Part shown: in pieces, positions 35,400 through 45,843 of the stretch
Layout: each line of letters starts with the position of its first letter
Position numbering within the stretch: the first letter of the stretch is position 1
Source of the DNA: Prostheceraeus crozeri
Lineage: Eukaryota > Platyhelminthes > Polycladida > Euryleptidae
Assembly (NCBI GenBank): GCA_907163375.1
Contig: CAJQUW010003056.1
Span: 51,373-115,372 of the forward strand
Length of the DNA: 64,000 nt
Direction: 5' to 3'
Made by a program: the position numbers and the translations under genes
Notes under the pieces: generated by a model
What the model saw: the letters and a program-made list of their open reading frames with translations, nothing else
Database searches by the model: none
What the model was told of the DNA's origin: nothing

Positions 35400-36488
35400 C
35401 GCAGAGCCTGAAACTTCTGACCCAGCTGGTCCTAGTGAGACTTCACACGTCATTGATGTTGATCCAGTCGGTCCTAGTGAGCCTTCGCACGTCTTTGATG
35501 TTGTTCCCGTCAATACAAGCAAGCCTCTACACATCTTTGATGCAGAGCCACTCATTGGTCGTTGTGAGTATACATGCGCACTTGATGTTGATGCAGAGCT
35601 GCTCCCAGTGCTGTTGATGTTGATGTTGATTTTCATGATGTCCCCATCCCCTCAAATACAGACATCATATCGGATGGCGGCAACACATATCACGTCCTCG
35701 AAAGCAGGCCTACATGTAGTACCGGTGTATCATTTGATAGTCTTGTGCAACCAATCCATACAAACAGGAAAGCAGCCCTGGATGCATTCAAGAGTGTGTA
35801 CATGTTGTGTGTGGTGTTGATTATGATAAGAAAAACAGGTGATGATTGGTTGCAATGTATGGATTGTGGAAGGTGGGAGCACAAAGGTTGCGGCAAATGT
35901 ACCATAGTGTCTGTAAAGTTATCGAGATGTTATCATGAGGAATTGTTGTTCATGCATGTAGGCTGCTGTACGTATCACTTGTGTAAGCCAACAATGGCTT
36001 TTCTGATTGTGTAATTTTTTAATACAAGAATTTCATGGACAAGACTTGTTTTCTTTTGAAGCGATGCACTAAATTGTATGTACATGTATAACATGGACGC
36101 ATATTGTCAACGATTGTGACTTAGGCCTAAGCCAAACATCATGTGTAGGCCTACATGTACTAGTATAGCCTACAGCTTCAGTGCCTACACACATGAACAT
36201 GCAGTGGCGACCTCAACCATTTATGTATGCACCATTTGGAATGTACATTCCATAGTAAGAGTGGGATGCAGACATGCAATAAGCCCTATAAACTCTGCAC
36301 TTGCATGTGCGTATACATACATGTAAGCTTACGCACGTGTAGCCCACATGTAGAGTATGATAATGAAGTCTGTATTACTCGTAGTCTAAAAGTACATGTA
36401 CAGCTTACACACAGCAGGGGGCCTACATGCAGCTTATACACCTACTACGCACTGGCCTCAGTATGGTTTCCAAATTAGACTGATGCAA

Positions 36489-36640
36489 GTGTCCAAATTA
36501 GCCGAAATGTTTTGCATGTATTAGATAGGCGATAGTACAAGTGTCCAAATTACCCGAGTTGGTGTCCAAATTAGCCGAAATGTTTTGCATATATTAGATA
36601 GCGACAGTAAAAGTGTCCAAATTAGCCGAGTTTACCCTAC
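36489..36640 (-). repeat. subterminal repeats and right terminus of the Tigger element
   Basis: Four copies of GTGTCCAAATTA(G/C)CCGA, two of them inside a longer ~60-bp direct repeat (...AATGTTTTGCAT.TATTAGATAG...). The complement TCGGCTAATTTGGACAC is the kind of sequence found at pogo/Tigger ends, so these are probably transposase-binding sites. Confidence 0.75.
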
Positions 36641-37010
36641 TCACTGAAATTGTTAATAGTCATGGATTCTACAGAAGGAATAATTGGGTTTTCATCAATA
36701 CCCCATCAGCCTTCATGTGAATATTCTTTCTTCCAAATTGATAGTACTGCATCAAGTTGCTGTATATTACCATTGTCATCTTTAAAAAAATTTTTCAGAG
36801 AAACTACTGAATGACAATTCTTGAAACTTAACCTAATCAGTGACTTATGCTTTATATCATATGCCATTTCTAAGGCTTTTTTGTCACATCGCACACCGCA
36901 CAGCCGACAAAACAGCAATTTCGCACCATTGCCGTACTGCTTTTTTTGCCACGATAAGGACCACACGAAAATGGGTTCAAATTTAGGCATCTATTTCTCA
37001 TCTAGCCCTT

Positions 37011-37329
37011 TTAAACAATTAAATATCTTTGGTGCAGACAGCTATCAACAAGTTTATTTTTCGCTTTTTGAGCATGTCTGTCTTTCTCATCACAAAGCTC
37101 TTGCTTTGACGATACATCTTGTAACACTTTTTGAGCGGCTAGGATCATTTCTTCTGCTTGCTTTCGTTTCTCGGCAACCTCCTCCTTCTTCAACTTCGCT
37201 TCAGCTGCTGCCCGTTGTTTCTCCAGACGGGACTCAATATTCCTTTGAACTTTTCACAGCCTCCACTAGCCCTCTGAGACCTGAGGGTGGGTCCAGTAGA
37301 CCCCTTTTACAAATTCTTAGTTTATCTGC
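37011..37329 (-). pseudogene. coiled-coil C-terminal exon, frameshifted copy
   Basis: Same exon as 42351-42671 but 2 bp shorter: GAATATTGAG here against GAATATTGTGAG in the other copy, which breaks the frame before the coiled coil. An acceptor-like TTTAG precedes it on the minus strand. The remaining frame encodes AEKRKQAEEMILAAQKVLQ and ends HQRYLIV-stop. Confidence 0.6.
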
Positions 37330-37388
37330 CTAAATCGATATCAAATCATTAGGAAAGTTGATAATAATTAAAACAATGTTATATATTT

Positions 37389-37473
37389 ATATGCCTATTT
37401 AGAGGTCAGCAATGATCCAACTAGAGGTCGCGTAAGCGGATCATTGCTGACCTCTAAATAGGCACATATAATT
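37389..37473. repeat. 31-bp-arm hairpin, MITE-like, short form
   Basis: TATATGCCTATTTAGAGGTC AGCAATGATCC is followed after 19 nt by its complement. The duplicate segment carries a related but longer structure at 42727-43285, with two left arms and about 410 bp of extra sequence between them. Confidence 0.85.
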
Positions 37474-37946
37474 ACATTGTTCAGGTTATCTATGGTACTA
37501 TACAGAACTATGACCAGTGTGATGTATCATGGGCGCCTAGATATATGAAGCAGCATATTTCATTTCATTTCATTTTATTTTATTCTGCGTCAATTAAGAC
37601 AATATATCTAGCTTATATGTGCTTCATATATCTAGGCGTCCATGGATGTATCAGAGTTGTAGGCATCAAACAATCTTTGATTGTCAGTTGCAGATATTTT
37701 CGCATAAGGCATGACTGCTATCTTGATAGTGTGACAATAGTTTCAATCTTTTGAATGTCAGCTATGTGTTAAAAATTTGAATTCATTCAAGCAAGTCAAA
37801 GATCGAAATTTGTGACAGCATGAATGAATCATGGAAAGCAGTAGTAGCATAGAGTTCCCTACATAGGATCTTATTTTCTACATTTGATTGCACTACATCA
37901 CATTTGATATTTCTATGTCAACAGTTGATTGGAAAAAGCTATATAT

Positions 37947-38867
37947 CAGTGGTTCTTAACCTTTTTGCTCGGATTCCTCCCTAACAGTTGAAAGTATGTT
38001 TAATTCCTCCCTCTAAACTAGTAGGCCACTATTCAAGTTAAAAAAAGAAGTCAAAGATAGCAGTAACAAACATTTTCAAATGCAGACTTCAGGTAGCCTA
38101 TCACGAAGAATCTAAGTAGGCCTACATGCAAATGGGAAGTGTTACAAGAAATCCAACAAAAAACTAATGACTGCATTGAGCCTGATCTTGCCGCACAATT
38201 CCTGAATTCGAGGTGTCAAATTCGTGAGTTTCAATCTCAAATCACTGCGCACGCTGATGCTGAGTCGATTTCTCTTCCTAGGTATCAAATCTGATACCGC
38301 TTAGACACAGAACTCGACCAGGTACGATGTTGGTAAAGGAAGTAGTAGCGTGTGGGCATTGGTTGATAAAGTTCGGTGCTTTTCAAGTGTTTCTTGAGTG
38401 AGCCATACCATTTGATCTTAATTTATGAATGGAAATGTGACGCCTCGCTTCATTAGCTCTCTCTGACCAGAATACTATCTTCTAGTCTATCTTGTCGGTG
38501 CAACTGAGCAGGCCACAGACAAAACGTCCAGGTGATGATCTATAGCCGCGTAGTTGAATTTTCCCTAATTAAAATAATTCGAATGGAACACTCGTACACG
38601 CAGATATATTGGTATGTAGCTTCTAATTCTACGGTTGCAATAGCTATTAAACAGTAGCTGCATAATTAACATCTTGAATATTGGGAAGCGATTAACGAAT
38701 ACTGACGATGATAACTCACACGTGACGGTGAATCAACAAATCCTGTTCATCTCAAATGCTCCTTCGAACCTCCTTCCTCCCCAAATCCTCCTTATGCACG
38801 TCATTCCTCCCCTGGCATGTTGAATTCCTCCCCAGGGAGCCACATGGCTCCCGGTTAAGAATCACTG
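37947..38867 (-). mobile_element. hAT-type element, deletion derivative, copy 1
   Basis: Terminal repeats CAGTGGTTCTTAACC and GGTTAAGAATCACTG with an exact 8-bp target duplication CTATATAT (37939-37946 and 38868-38875), diagnostic of hAT. The interior keeps only the C-terminal dimerisation part of the transposase on the minus strand. Here it has a stop (TAA in place of the TCA seen in copy 2). Confidence 0.92.
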
Positions 38868-39780
38868 CTATATATGAATAATTAATAAAGCTATTGATAA
38901 ATCTATGATATTCCCAAGTGGGCGTATTTCCAAGATTTCTATTCTAACTATCAAATTTTGATTTGTAATTTCCTAGCTGCTGGTAGCAGCATACAAGTAG
39001 ATAATAGTAGACTTTCTATGGTATTGTTCGACCAACTGGGAGAACAGTTGATAAAATGGATTCAAGATAAAAAAAGAGACAACCCTTGTGTCAGCAGAAA
39101 AATGATTCAGAGAAAAGCCAAAAGTATATTTCATGAAACAAAAGAAAACGACAATGATTCATTCAGTGCCAGTGAAGGCTGGCTAAGTAGATTTCTTGTT
39201 AGAAGTAACTTAAACCTCTGACGTTGAACTACTATAGCTCAAAAGCTTCCGGAAGATGTAGAGGACAAATTTATAAGTTTCTTGATTTACGTCGATGGTC
39301 TCAGAAGAAATTGTTGTTATCCAGCAAACAGCAGTGACTGAAACGGGTGTGAAATCGGTTCCTATTTGTTCAACTGGTAATCACAAAACCAAATTTACAG
39401 TCATGCTTGCTGCTCTTGCAGACAGTACAAAATTGAAACCTTTTATAGTTTTCAATGGAAAGCGATTTCCATCTGATCTACAAAATTTGAAAGGTCGAGC
39501 CACCGTCAAATTTACCGAAAATGGATGGATGAATGAGGCCTCAACGATGCAATGGATTGAAAAAGTTTGGGGACATTTCGCATTCGGGCGTCGTCTCCTT
39601 GATTGGGACTCATTTTGATGCCATCAGACAAAAGTGGTGAAGAGGAAATTAAGCAAATTCAATACCGACTCAGCCATTATTCCAGGAGGATGTACAAGTT
39701 TTCAGAAAATAGTGGGCCAGAGTGAATACTATCCATTGAGAGAGGCCACAAAACCAGGTATTGGCTAAATGCGAATTTCT

Positions 39781-39825
39781 ATTAGGCAAGGCCTTTCAAC
39801 CGGTCCAGCCGGTCATCGTCAGGCA
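39781..39825 (-). ncRNA. hammerhead-like motif at the 3' end of PLE C
   Basis: On the minus strand: CTGACGA (exact match to CUGANGA, 39816-39822), a helix II ACCGG-CTGGA-CCGGT, GAAA (complement of 39794-39797), and a helix III hairpin GGC-CTT-GCC followed by TA. Helix I pairing is not obvious, so the ribozyme may have decayed. Confidence 0.5.
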
Positions 39826-39904
39826 AGTGACTCCAGACAACAGACTGGTCACTCACCAACAGTCGCAAAGCACAGCTCACTTGACAGGTTGCAGCATCAA
39901 AAAA

Positions 39905-40647
39905 TTACAGCATAGAAATTGGAGACAGGCTTAAGAAAATAGAGACCGTAAACATGAAATAAATGGAAATCATACTACTACAGAGGAGGAGATAAGGAAC
40001 AAGGCATAGTAAGCAAAAGCAAGAATTGGAAAGAAAGTCAAAGTTACCGAAACCAAAGATCACTGATGCGGTGCTTGGTGCGATTAGAGGAAGGTAGCGT
40101 CTCGTCCACCACGATTCTTTTATCACTCTCTTCCTCCAGTTACTCTCCTTGTCTATCACCTTCATCTCTTCAAAATTTACTGAATGCGAGTAGTCGTGAG
40201 CGTGTTGAGCCACTTCAGAGCGCATGGTGTCAATGTCTCGAACAGCCTTCATACAGCCTTCATATGCTCTCGCCTTCGTTCATCCAACGTTCGTGAGGAT
40301 TCTCCAACATAGCTCCAGCTATATGCCTCTGAGCCACAAGGCAGTTGGTAGATGATCCCCAACTCGGTGGCAGGCACGGGTCGCTTCTGCTGTCGAAGAG
40401 TAGAGGTAGACTTCATTCCCACGTGAATGTCACTCTTGCGAAGGACACTCCTTATCCTCTCAGAGACTCCAGGAATGTAGGGAATCGAGCCACAAAATTC
40501 ATTCTTTGCCTTGTCGCTGTCATTGATTGGTTGATAGGAAGGAGTCCACCACTTCTCACATTCGGCTACGGAATATCCATTGGCTCGCAAAGTCTCGAAC
40601 ACTTTCCTTTCTTCACCAAGAATGTTGGTATCAGAGCAGATTGCAAG
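39905..40647 (-). pseudogene. PLE C protein fragment with GIY-YIG domain, frameshifted by an 11-bp duplication
   Basis: The minus-strand frame begins with FETLRANGYS, the region usually linking reverse transcriptase and endonuclease. It passes LGIIYQLPC and SWSYVGESSR (the GIY-YIG core) to RREHMKAV and then stops. The same peptide MKAV restarts in another frame because ACAGCCTTCAT is duplicated in tandem (40242-40252 and 40253-40263). The second frame continues with HAHDYSH, EEMKVIDKE and ending WTRRYLPL. The endonuclease is readable across the duplication but not functional as it stands. Confidence 0.82.
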
Positions 40648-41089
40648 AATGTACAGGTTTCCTCCAGCCTCCTCGCATAAGTTGGAACAAGCCATTTAAA
40701 GTAGCTTATTCTCAATGCTATGAAGATTTGATGTCATCAACGGGTTCATTAGTACAAAATCAAACGGAAACTGGTAATCTTCGACCACCAACAAAACTGC
40801 TGATGTGCCAGTGGGTCATCCAGGCATGTATTTCAAGTATATATCAAGTATTTCAAGTGTATATCAGTATTTCAACTGATATCATCAAAAAATCCTTTCA
40901 AGTGTGTGGATTGAGTGGATCATACGAATGGAAATATCTTTGCTGTAAAGCAACTTGACATTTTGTCGAAGTTTCAAGAGAGACGTGTGAAAAGCCTTCC
41001 AACTGACATTGAACAAGAGGTCGAAACTTCAAGTGACTCTTCAATTACCAGCCTTTCTGGCAACGATAGCAGTGACACTGAGAGTGAGT

Positions 41090-42144
41090 AATATTTTGCT
41101 ATAACTCTTAATTTTGTGTTAACGGTTTTGATGTAATATAGTTATGTATAAAATATATCTATAGACGGAAGATCGGTAATTTTTAATTGATATTAATTGC
41201 CATTAATATAAGCCTTTAATTTGTCATCGTATGAAATATTGCAATGTCATAGAAGCCCCCTCTTCAATACAAGCCCCCCATGAATCATTTAATAATAATA
41301 GACGCCCCCGGGCTTATAATAGAGAGAATACGATATTCCTTTTCATTGCCTCTTTTAGTAATTACAAAACTAAAACGCAATTTCATAATAAATCGACATT
41401 TTATGTGTCTAAAAACAATTTCCAAACTGCAACAAATAATAGTCTGTTCTACTTTTTCAGATGTTTTGCAAAACGCAGTTGCAAATAAGAGTACTGCTGA
41501 TATAATTCTTTCAATTAGACATTATTGCATTATTTCATGTCAGTTGATTATTAGATCTGAAGAGCGCATGTTATATAGGAATAATACAAATAAAAGCCAT
41601 TTGTTTCATTTTCAGATGAAGGCAGAGTAAAGATCACTTACAACTCACCGAATACATAACTAAATGACTTTTCTGGACAGAAAAATACATGTGATCATGC
41701 AGTTGGCTTGCTTATTTGTAATAAGTACGGGACCTGGCTACGGTTGTACATGTATATCGTTGCTGTGCCCACCAGTGCCTGGCCACGCCAGACGCGATTA
41801 CCAAGCTTGGCAATAATCTAACGTGTATACTGTATATGTAATGTTGCGGTAGGAAATTACATGATACAACAAAAATAATGTGAACTGTCAGAAAATTTGA
41901 TATAAAATTGGCTTAAGCAAATAAAACAAAGCACATCTACTACGTATGCTATACAATGCACATTGACACTATCTTTGACATTGACAGACATACGATGATC
42001 GATTCCAGTTGGCCCTAAAATGCCCTGTTAATTGTTTGCAATAAATAGATCCACATTGTAGTTTCAGCAAGGTGAATAATTCGAAGAGCGTTGTTGACAT
42101 GGGTTATCCTTATTAATAGCCAATTCCTCAGTGTAATATTCACA
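41090..42144. other. intergenic, no gene
   Basis: AT-rich; only short meaningless frames. It ends at the start of duplicated segment copy 2. Confidence 0.5.
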
Positions 42145-42350
42145 TACTCACTGAAATTGTTAATAGTCATGGATTCTACAGTGACTTATGCTTTATATCA
42201 TATGCCATTTCTAAGGCTTTTTGTCACATCGCACATCGCACAACCGACAAAACAGCAATTTCGCACCATTGCCGTACTGCTTTTTTTGCCACAATAAGGA
42301 CCACACGAAAATGGGTTCAAATTTAGGCATCTATTTCTCATCTAGCCCTT

Positions 42351-42671
42351 TTAAACAATTAAATATCTTTGGTGCAGACAGCTATCAACAAGTTTATTTT
42401 TCGCTTTTTGAGCACGTCTGTCTTTCTCATCACAAAGCTCTTGCTTTGACGATACATCTTGTAACACTTTTTGAGCAGCTAGGATCATTTCTTCTGCTTG
42501 CTTTCGTTTCTCGGCAACCTCCTCCTCCTTCAACTTCGCTTCAGCTGCTGCCTGTTGTTTCTCCAGACGGGACTCACAATATTCCTTTGAACTTTTCATA
42601 GCCTCCACTAGCCCTCTGAGACCTGAGGGTGGGTCCAGTGGACCCCTTTTACAAATTCTTAGTTTATCTGC
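42351..42671 (-). CDS. candidate terminal exon encoding a coiled coil, function unknown
   Basis: On the minus strand an acceptor-like GATCTAG precedes GCA GAT AAA at 42671. From there an open frame of 106 codons runs to the stop at 42351. It encodes KRGPLDPPSGLRGLVEAMK and then a charged heptad-like coiled coil rich in Glu, Lys and Ala, ending HQRYLIV. The parallel copy at 37011 has a 2-bp frameshift, so this is the better-preserved version. It may belong to a transposon or to a duplicated host gene; no partner exon was found. Confidence 0.45.
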   Translation of the reverse strand, partial: ADKLRICKRGPLDPPSGLRGLVEAMKSSKEYCESRLEKQQAAAEAKLKEEEVAEKRKQAEEMILAAQKVLQDVSSKQELCDEKDRRAQKAKNKLVDSCLHQRYLIV

Positions 42672-43753
42672 CTAGATCGATATCAAATCATTAGGAAAGT
42701 TGATAATAAGTAAAACAATGTTATATATTTATATGCCTATTTAGAGGTCAGCAATGATCCAACTAGAGGTCTCTAACTTCTTCTAAGCATCTGACATCAG
42801 TGGAGTGATACCGCTGTGATTCTTCATGGTCGAGAATGCGCGGAGATTTTGGTGTCCTTCAGAATGTCCAGAATGCAACCAACGAGGCTTGATCACAGTC
42901 CACCTTTCATGGAGAAGTGGGTCATTGTAGGGCAGGCAACCTTGAAAGCAATAAGGGCAATTTTCAAACCATGTGACAATTAGGGTTTTTAAAACTCCGA
43001 CTATTTCTGATCCCGCGGCATTAGCAAGCTTTATACATCTGCTGATACTAGACTTAGGCTAGTGTAGACAGAACAATACTAGACGTTGTTTTAAATTCTT
43101 AGACGAGTATTTTGAACGATGCACTGTACAATACAACTTATGATATCAGAGAGACATGTGCCTAAATCCATGACTCAAATGTTATATTTATATGCCTATT
43201 TAGAGGTCAGCAATGATCCAACTTGAGGTCGCGTAAGTGATCGACAGTTGGATCATTTCTGACCTCTAAATAGGCATATATAATTACATTGTTCAGGTTA
43301 TCTATGGTACTATACAGAACTATGCCCAGTGTGATGTATCATGGGCGCCTAGATATATGAAGCACCATATTTCATTTCATTTCATTTTATTCTGCGTCAA
43401 TTAAGACAATATATCTAGCTTATATGTGCTTCATATATCTAGGCGTCCATGGATGTATCAGAGTTGTAGGCATCAAACAATCTTTGCTTGTCAGTTGCAG
43501 ATATTTTCGCACAAGGCATGACTGCTATCTTGATAGTGTGACAAAAGTTTCAATCTTTTGAATGTCAGCTATGTGTTAAAAATTTGAATTCATTCAAGCA
43601 AGTCAAAGATCGAAATTTGTGACAGCATGAATGAATCATAGAAAGCAGTAGTAGCATAGAGTTCCCTACATAGGATCTTATTTTCTACATTTGATTGCAC
43701 TACATCACATTTAATATTTCTATGTCAACAGTTGATTGGAAAAAGCTATATAT

Positions 43754-44656
43754 CAGTGGTTCTTAACCTTTTTGCTCGGATTCCTCCCTAACAGTTGAAA
43801 GTATGTTTAATTCCTCCCTCTAAACTAGTAGACCACTATTCAAGTTAAAAAAAGAAGTCAAAGATAGCAGTAACAAACATTTTCAAATGCAGACTTCAGG
43901 TAGCCTATCACGAAGAATCTAAGTAGGCCTATATGCAAATGGGAAGTGTTACAAGAAATCCAACAAAAAACTAATGACTGCATTGAGCCTGATCTTGCCA
44001 CACAATTGCTGAATTCGAGGTGTCAAATTCGTGAGTTTCAATCTCAAATCACTGCGCACGCTGATGCTGAGTCGATTTCTCTTCCTAGGTATCAAATCTG
44101 ATACCGCTGAGACACAGAACTCGACCAGGTACGATGTTGGAAAAGGAAGTAGTAGCGTGTGGGCATTGGCTGATAAAGTTCGGTGCTTTTCAACTGTTTC
44201 TTGAGTGAGCCATACCATTTGATCTTAATTTATGAATGGAAATGTGACGCCTCGCTTCATTAGCTCTCTCTCTGACCAGAATACTATCTTCTAGTCTATC
44301 TTGTCGGTGCAACTGAGCAGGCCACAGACAAAACGTCCAGGTGATGATCTATAGCCGCGTAGTTGAATTTTCCCTAATTAAAATAATTCGAATGGAACAG
44401 TCGTACACGCAGATATATTGGTAGCTTCTAAATCTGTGGTCGCAATGCTGCATAATTAACATCTTGAATATTGGGAAGCGATTAACGAATACTGACGATG
44501 ATAACTCACACGTGATGGTGAATCAACAAATCCTGCTCATCTCAAATACTCCTTCGAATCTCCTTCTTCCCCAAATCCTCCTTATGTACGTCATTCCTCC
44601 CCTGGCATGTTGAATTCCTCCCCAGGGAGCCACATGGCCCCAGCTAAGAATCACTG
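43754..44656 (-). mobile_element. hAT-type element, deletion derivative, copy 2
   Basis: Same termini and same CTATATAT target duplication (43746-43753, 44657-44664) as the copy at 37947-38867. The minus-strand frame 43949-44218 is open and reads like the hAT C-terminal dimerisation region: LLLPFPTSYLVE, RKRNRLS, DLRLKLTNLTPRI. The rest of the transposase is gone. Confidence 0.92.
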
Positions 44657-44818
44657 CTATATATGATAAATTAAAAAAGCTATTGATAAATCTATGATAT
44701 TCCCAAGTGGGCGTATTTCCAAGATTTCTATTCTAACTATCAAATTTTGATTTGTAATTTCCTAGCTGCTGGTAGCAGCATACAAGTAGATAATAGTAGA
44801 CTTTCTATGGTATTGTTA

Positions 44819-45205
44819 ATTTCTATGGGTAGCAGCATCAAGCAGTCCTTAACGGCATTTCAAATCATAGCTGAACGAGGCATGGATGGAATAAGTGAGG
44901 AACAGTTATTGAATTTGCAAAATTTGCCAGGAGGTGAATTATCTGGTGTCAATACAGAAATGCTGGATTGGATTACATCAGAGTATGTCATTCGATACAT
45001 TCATGAAATGTCACCTGAATTCGACAAAAATCTAAATGATGAAATGACGCCTGAGTTCGTAGATCTGAAAAATGAGGCAATTGATGAAGAACTGAACAAG
45101 CTTGAAAACGATTCCATTACCGCTTCTTCAAAAAGACAAATGGATTATCATGTGAAGAAATTCAGAACTTTCTTGCGAGATAATTGTGCAATTCTAACCT
45201 CTTAA
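44819..45205 (+). pseudogene. fragment resembling the N-terminal part of Crypton/KIAA1958-type proteins
   Basis: The frame (opening at 44747, after an acceptor-like TTTCCTAG) encodes an acidic region with SEEQLLNLQNLPGG, EMTPEFVDLKNEAIDEEL and then TASSKRQMDYHVKKFRTFLRDN before stopping. The last segment resembles the core-binding start of Crypton-type tyrosine recombinases and related host proteins, where (S/T)KR....V..F..WL is usual. No catalytic domain follows within several hundred bases. The assignment is weak. Confidence 0.35.
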
Positions 45206-45620
45206 TAATTGCGATATTTCTTTGTGCAAACATAATTACTGTAGCCTTATCATTATTGTTATTATATTTACCTTAGCCATTTCATGACCGCTTTTTTCAT
45301 CATTGTTGACCGCTTATTAGCAAATAGTACCATAGATAGTCTGAACAATAATGTTTGCGTGCAGCAAGTCGATATAATCTTTTGAGTGTCTTTCAGTCTT
45401 CTCAGTAAACACATGTAAAAATGTGTGACAAAGGCGTCGCAGGTAAAGAGACTACGCCACTGAGACCAGAAGTACCCTTTCTGCTGCCTAATTATACAAA
45501 ATTATCAAGAGTTATGCGACACCTTACACCGCTTCGTAATAATAAAAGATTAAACATTTGGCCGATAAGACAGGAACATCTATACCGATGTCAATTCCTA
45601 ACTTTAAACTTTTCACGGGC
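45206..45620. other. intergenic, no gene
   Basis: No domain recognised; ends at the target duplication of the large PLE. Confidence 0.5.
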
Positions 45621-45756
45621 AACTTCAATATCAAATTGATGGCAGTGTACGGGTGGACGTTTTCCATTTTGTTATGTTTACTAAAACACATTTTTCTTCA
45701 CCCACTTGTATATTTGCCAGAGACGATTTAGTAAAACATAAAAATTTTTTTACAAG

Positions 45757-45792
45757 CCCGACGTTTCGAGTGACCACACTCTTCATCTGGGG
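45757..45792 (-). ncRNA. hammerhead-like motif, left end of PLE D
   Basis: Mirror of 48689-48724, with one loop difference. Minus strand: CAGATGA, helix II GAGTG/CACTC, GAAA, CGTC, then GGG pairing with CCC. Confidence 0.5.
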
Positions 45793-45843
45793 AACGGCCG
45801 GCCAACAAAAGAATGGCTTAAATATGCATCCGCGAACGAACGT

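Larger units (their letters stand above)
33737..36640 (+). mobile_element. pogo/Tigger-type DNA transposon, nearly intact transposase
   Basis: It contains a two-exon transposase (33737-33845, 34240-35399), a decayed C-terminal extension to about 35930, and a right end with repeated subterminal motifs ending in GAGTTTACCCTACT near 36640. The sequence beyond the end matches 42145 onward, where this element is absent, which supports the right boundary. I could not find the matching left terminal repeat. Confidence 0.75.
36638..39028. repeat. second duplicated segment, copy 1
   Basis: Collinear with 42145-44818. It includes a coiled-coil exon, an inverted-repeat hairpin and a hAT remnant. Similarity stops abruptly at TATGGTATTGTT (39028), after which copy 1 runs into a Tigger transposase and copy 2 into a different frame. 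Copy 2 lacks about 170 bp (36680-36838) with CAG at the join. Confidence 0.88.
39690..40661 (-). mobile_element. Penelope-like element C inserted in the Tigger transposase
   Basis: The host transposase reading is duplicated around the insertion: ATGTACAAGTTTTC at about 39690 and ATGTACAGGTTTCC at about 40648, a slightly diverged 12-14-bp target duplication. The inserted DNA carries a minus-strand GIY-YIG frame and a hammerhead-like 3' motif. No inverted arm is evident. Confidence 0.82.
38977..41089 (+). pseudogene. second Tigger-type transposase, broken by deletion and a PLE insertion
   Basis: Fragments in order: a CENP-B-type helix-turn-helix (LGEQLIKWIQ..., SASEGWLSRFL, 39033-39221), the catalytic region without its first acid motif (TVTETGVKSVPI.. 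to GWMNEASTMQWIEKVW, 39295-39618), then CTSF near 39696. After the PLE (39705-40647) it resumes at CTGFLQP..ISWNKPFK and runs to an acidic Ser-rich tail ending SSDTESE-stop at 41089. Stops and frameshifts near 39222 and 39618, loss of the DET motif and a small local expansion near 40830-40880 confirm it is dead. Confidence 0.82.
42145..44818. repeat. second duplicated segment, copy 2
   Basis: Matches 36638-39028. Differences are the 170-bp deletion near 42180, the ~410-bp longer hairpin region (42770-43187) and small indels. The hAT insertion has the same target duplication in both copies, so it predates the duplication. Confidence 0.88.

Noticed and set aside
35387-35617. Repeat-rich peptides in several frames
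   Set aside because: Alternative frames of the transposase C-terminal repeat and its decayed extension.
36706-36990. Minus-strand frame with C..C and basic residues
   Set aside because: No recognisable domain, largely deleted from the duplicate copy, and downstream of the coiled-coil stop; kept out as unsupported.
40527-40680. N-terminal part of the plus frame 40527-40958 as an independent gene
   Set aside because: The first part is antisense to PLE C; only the part after about 40648 is transposase sequence.
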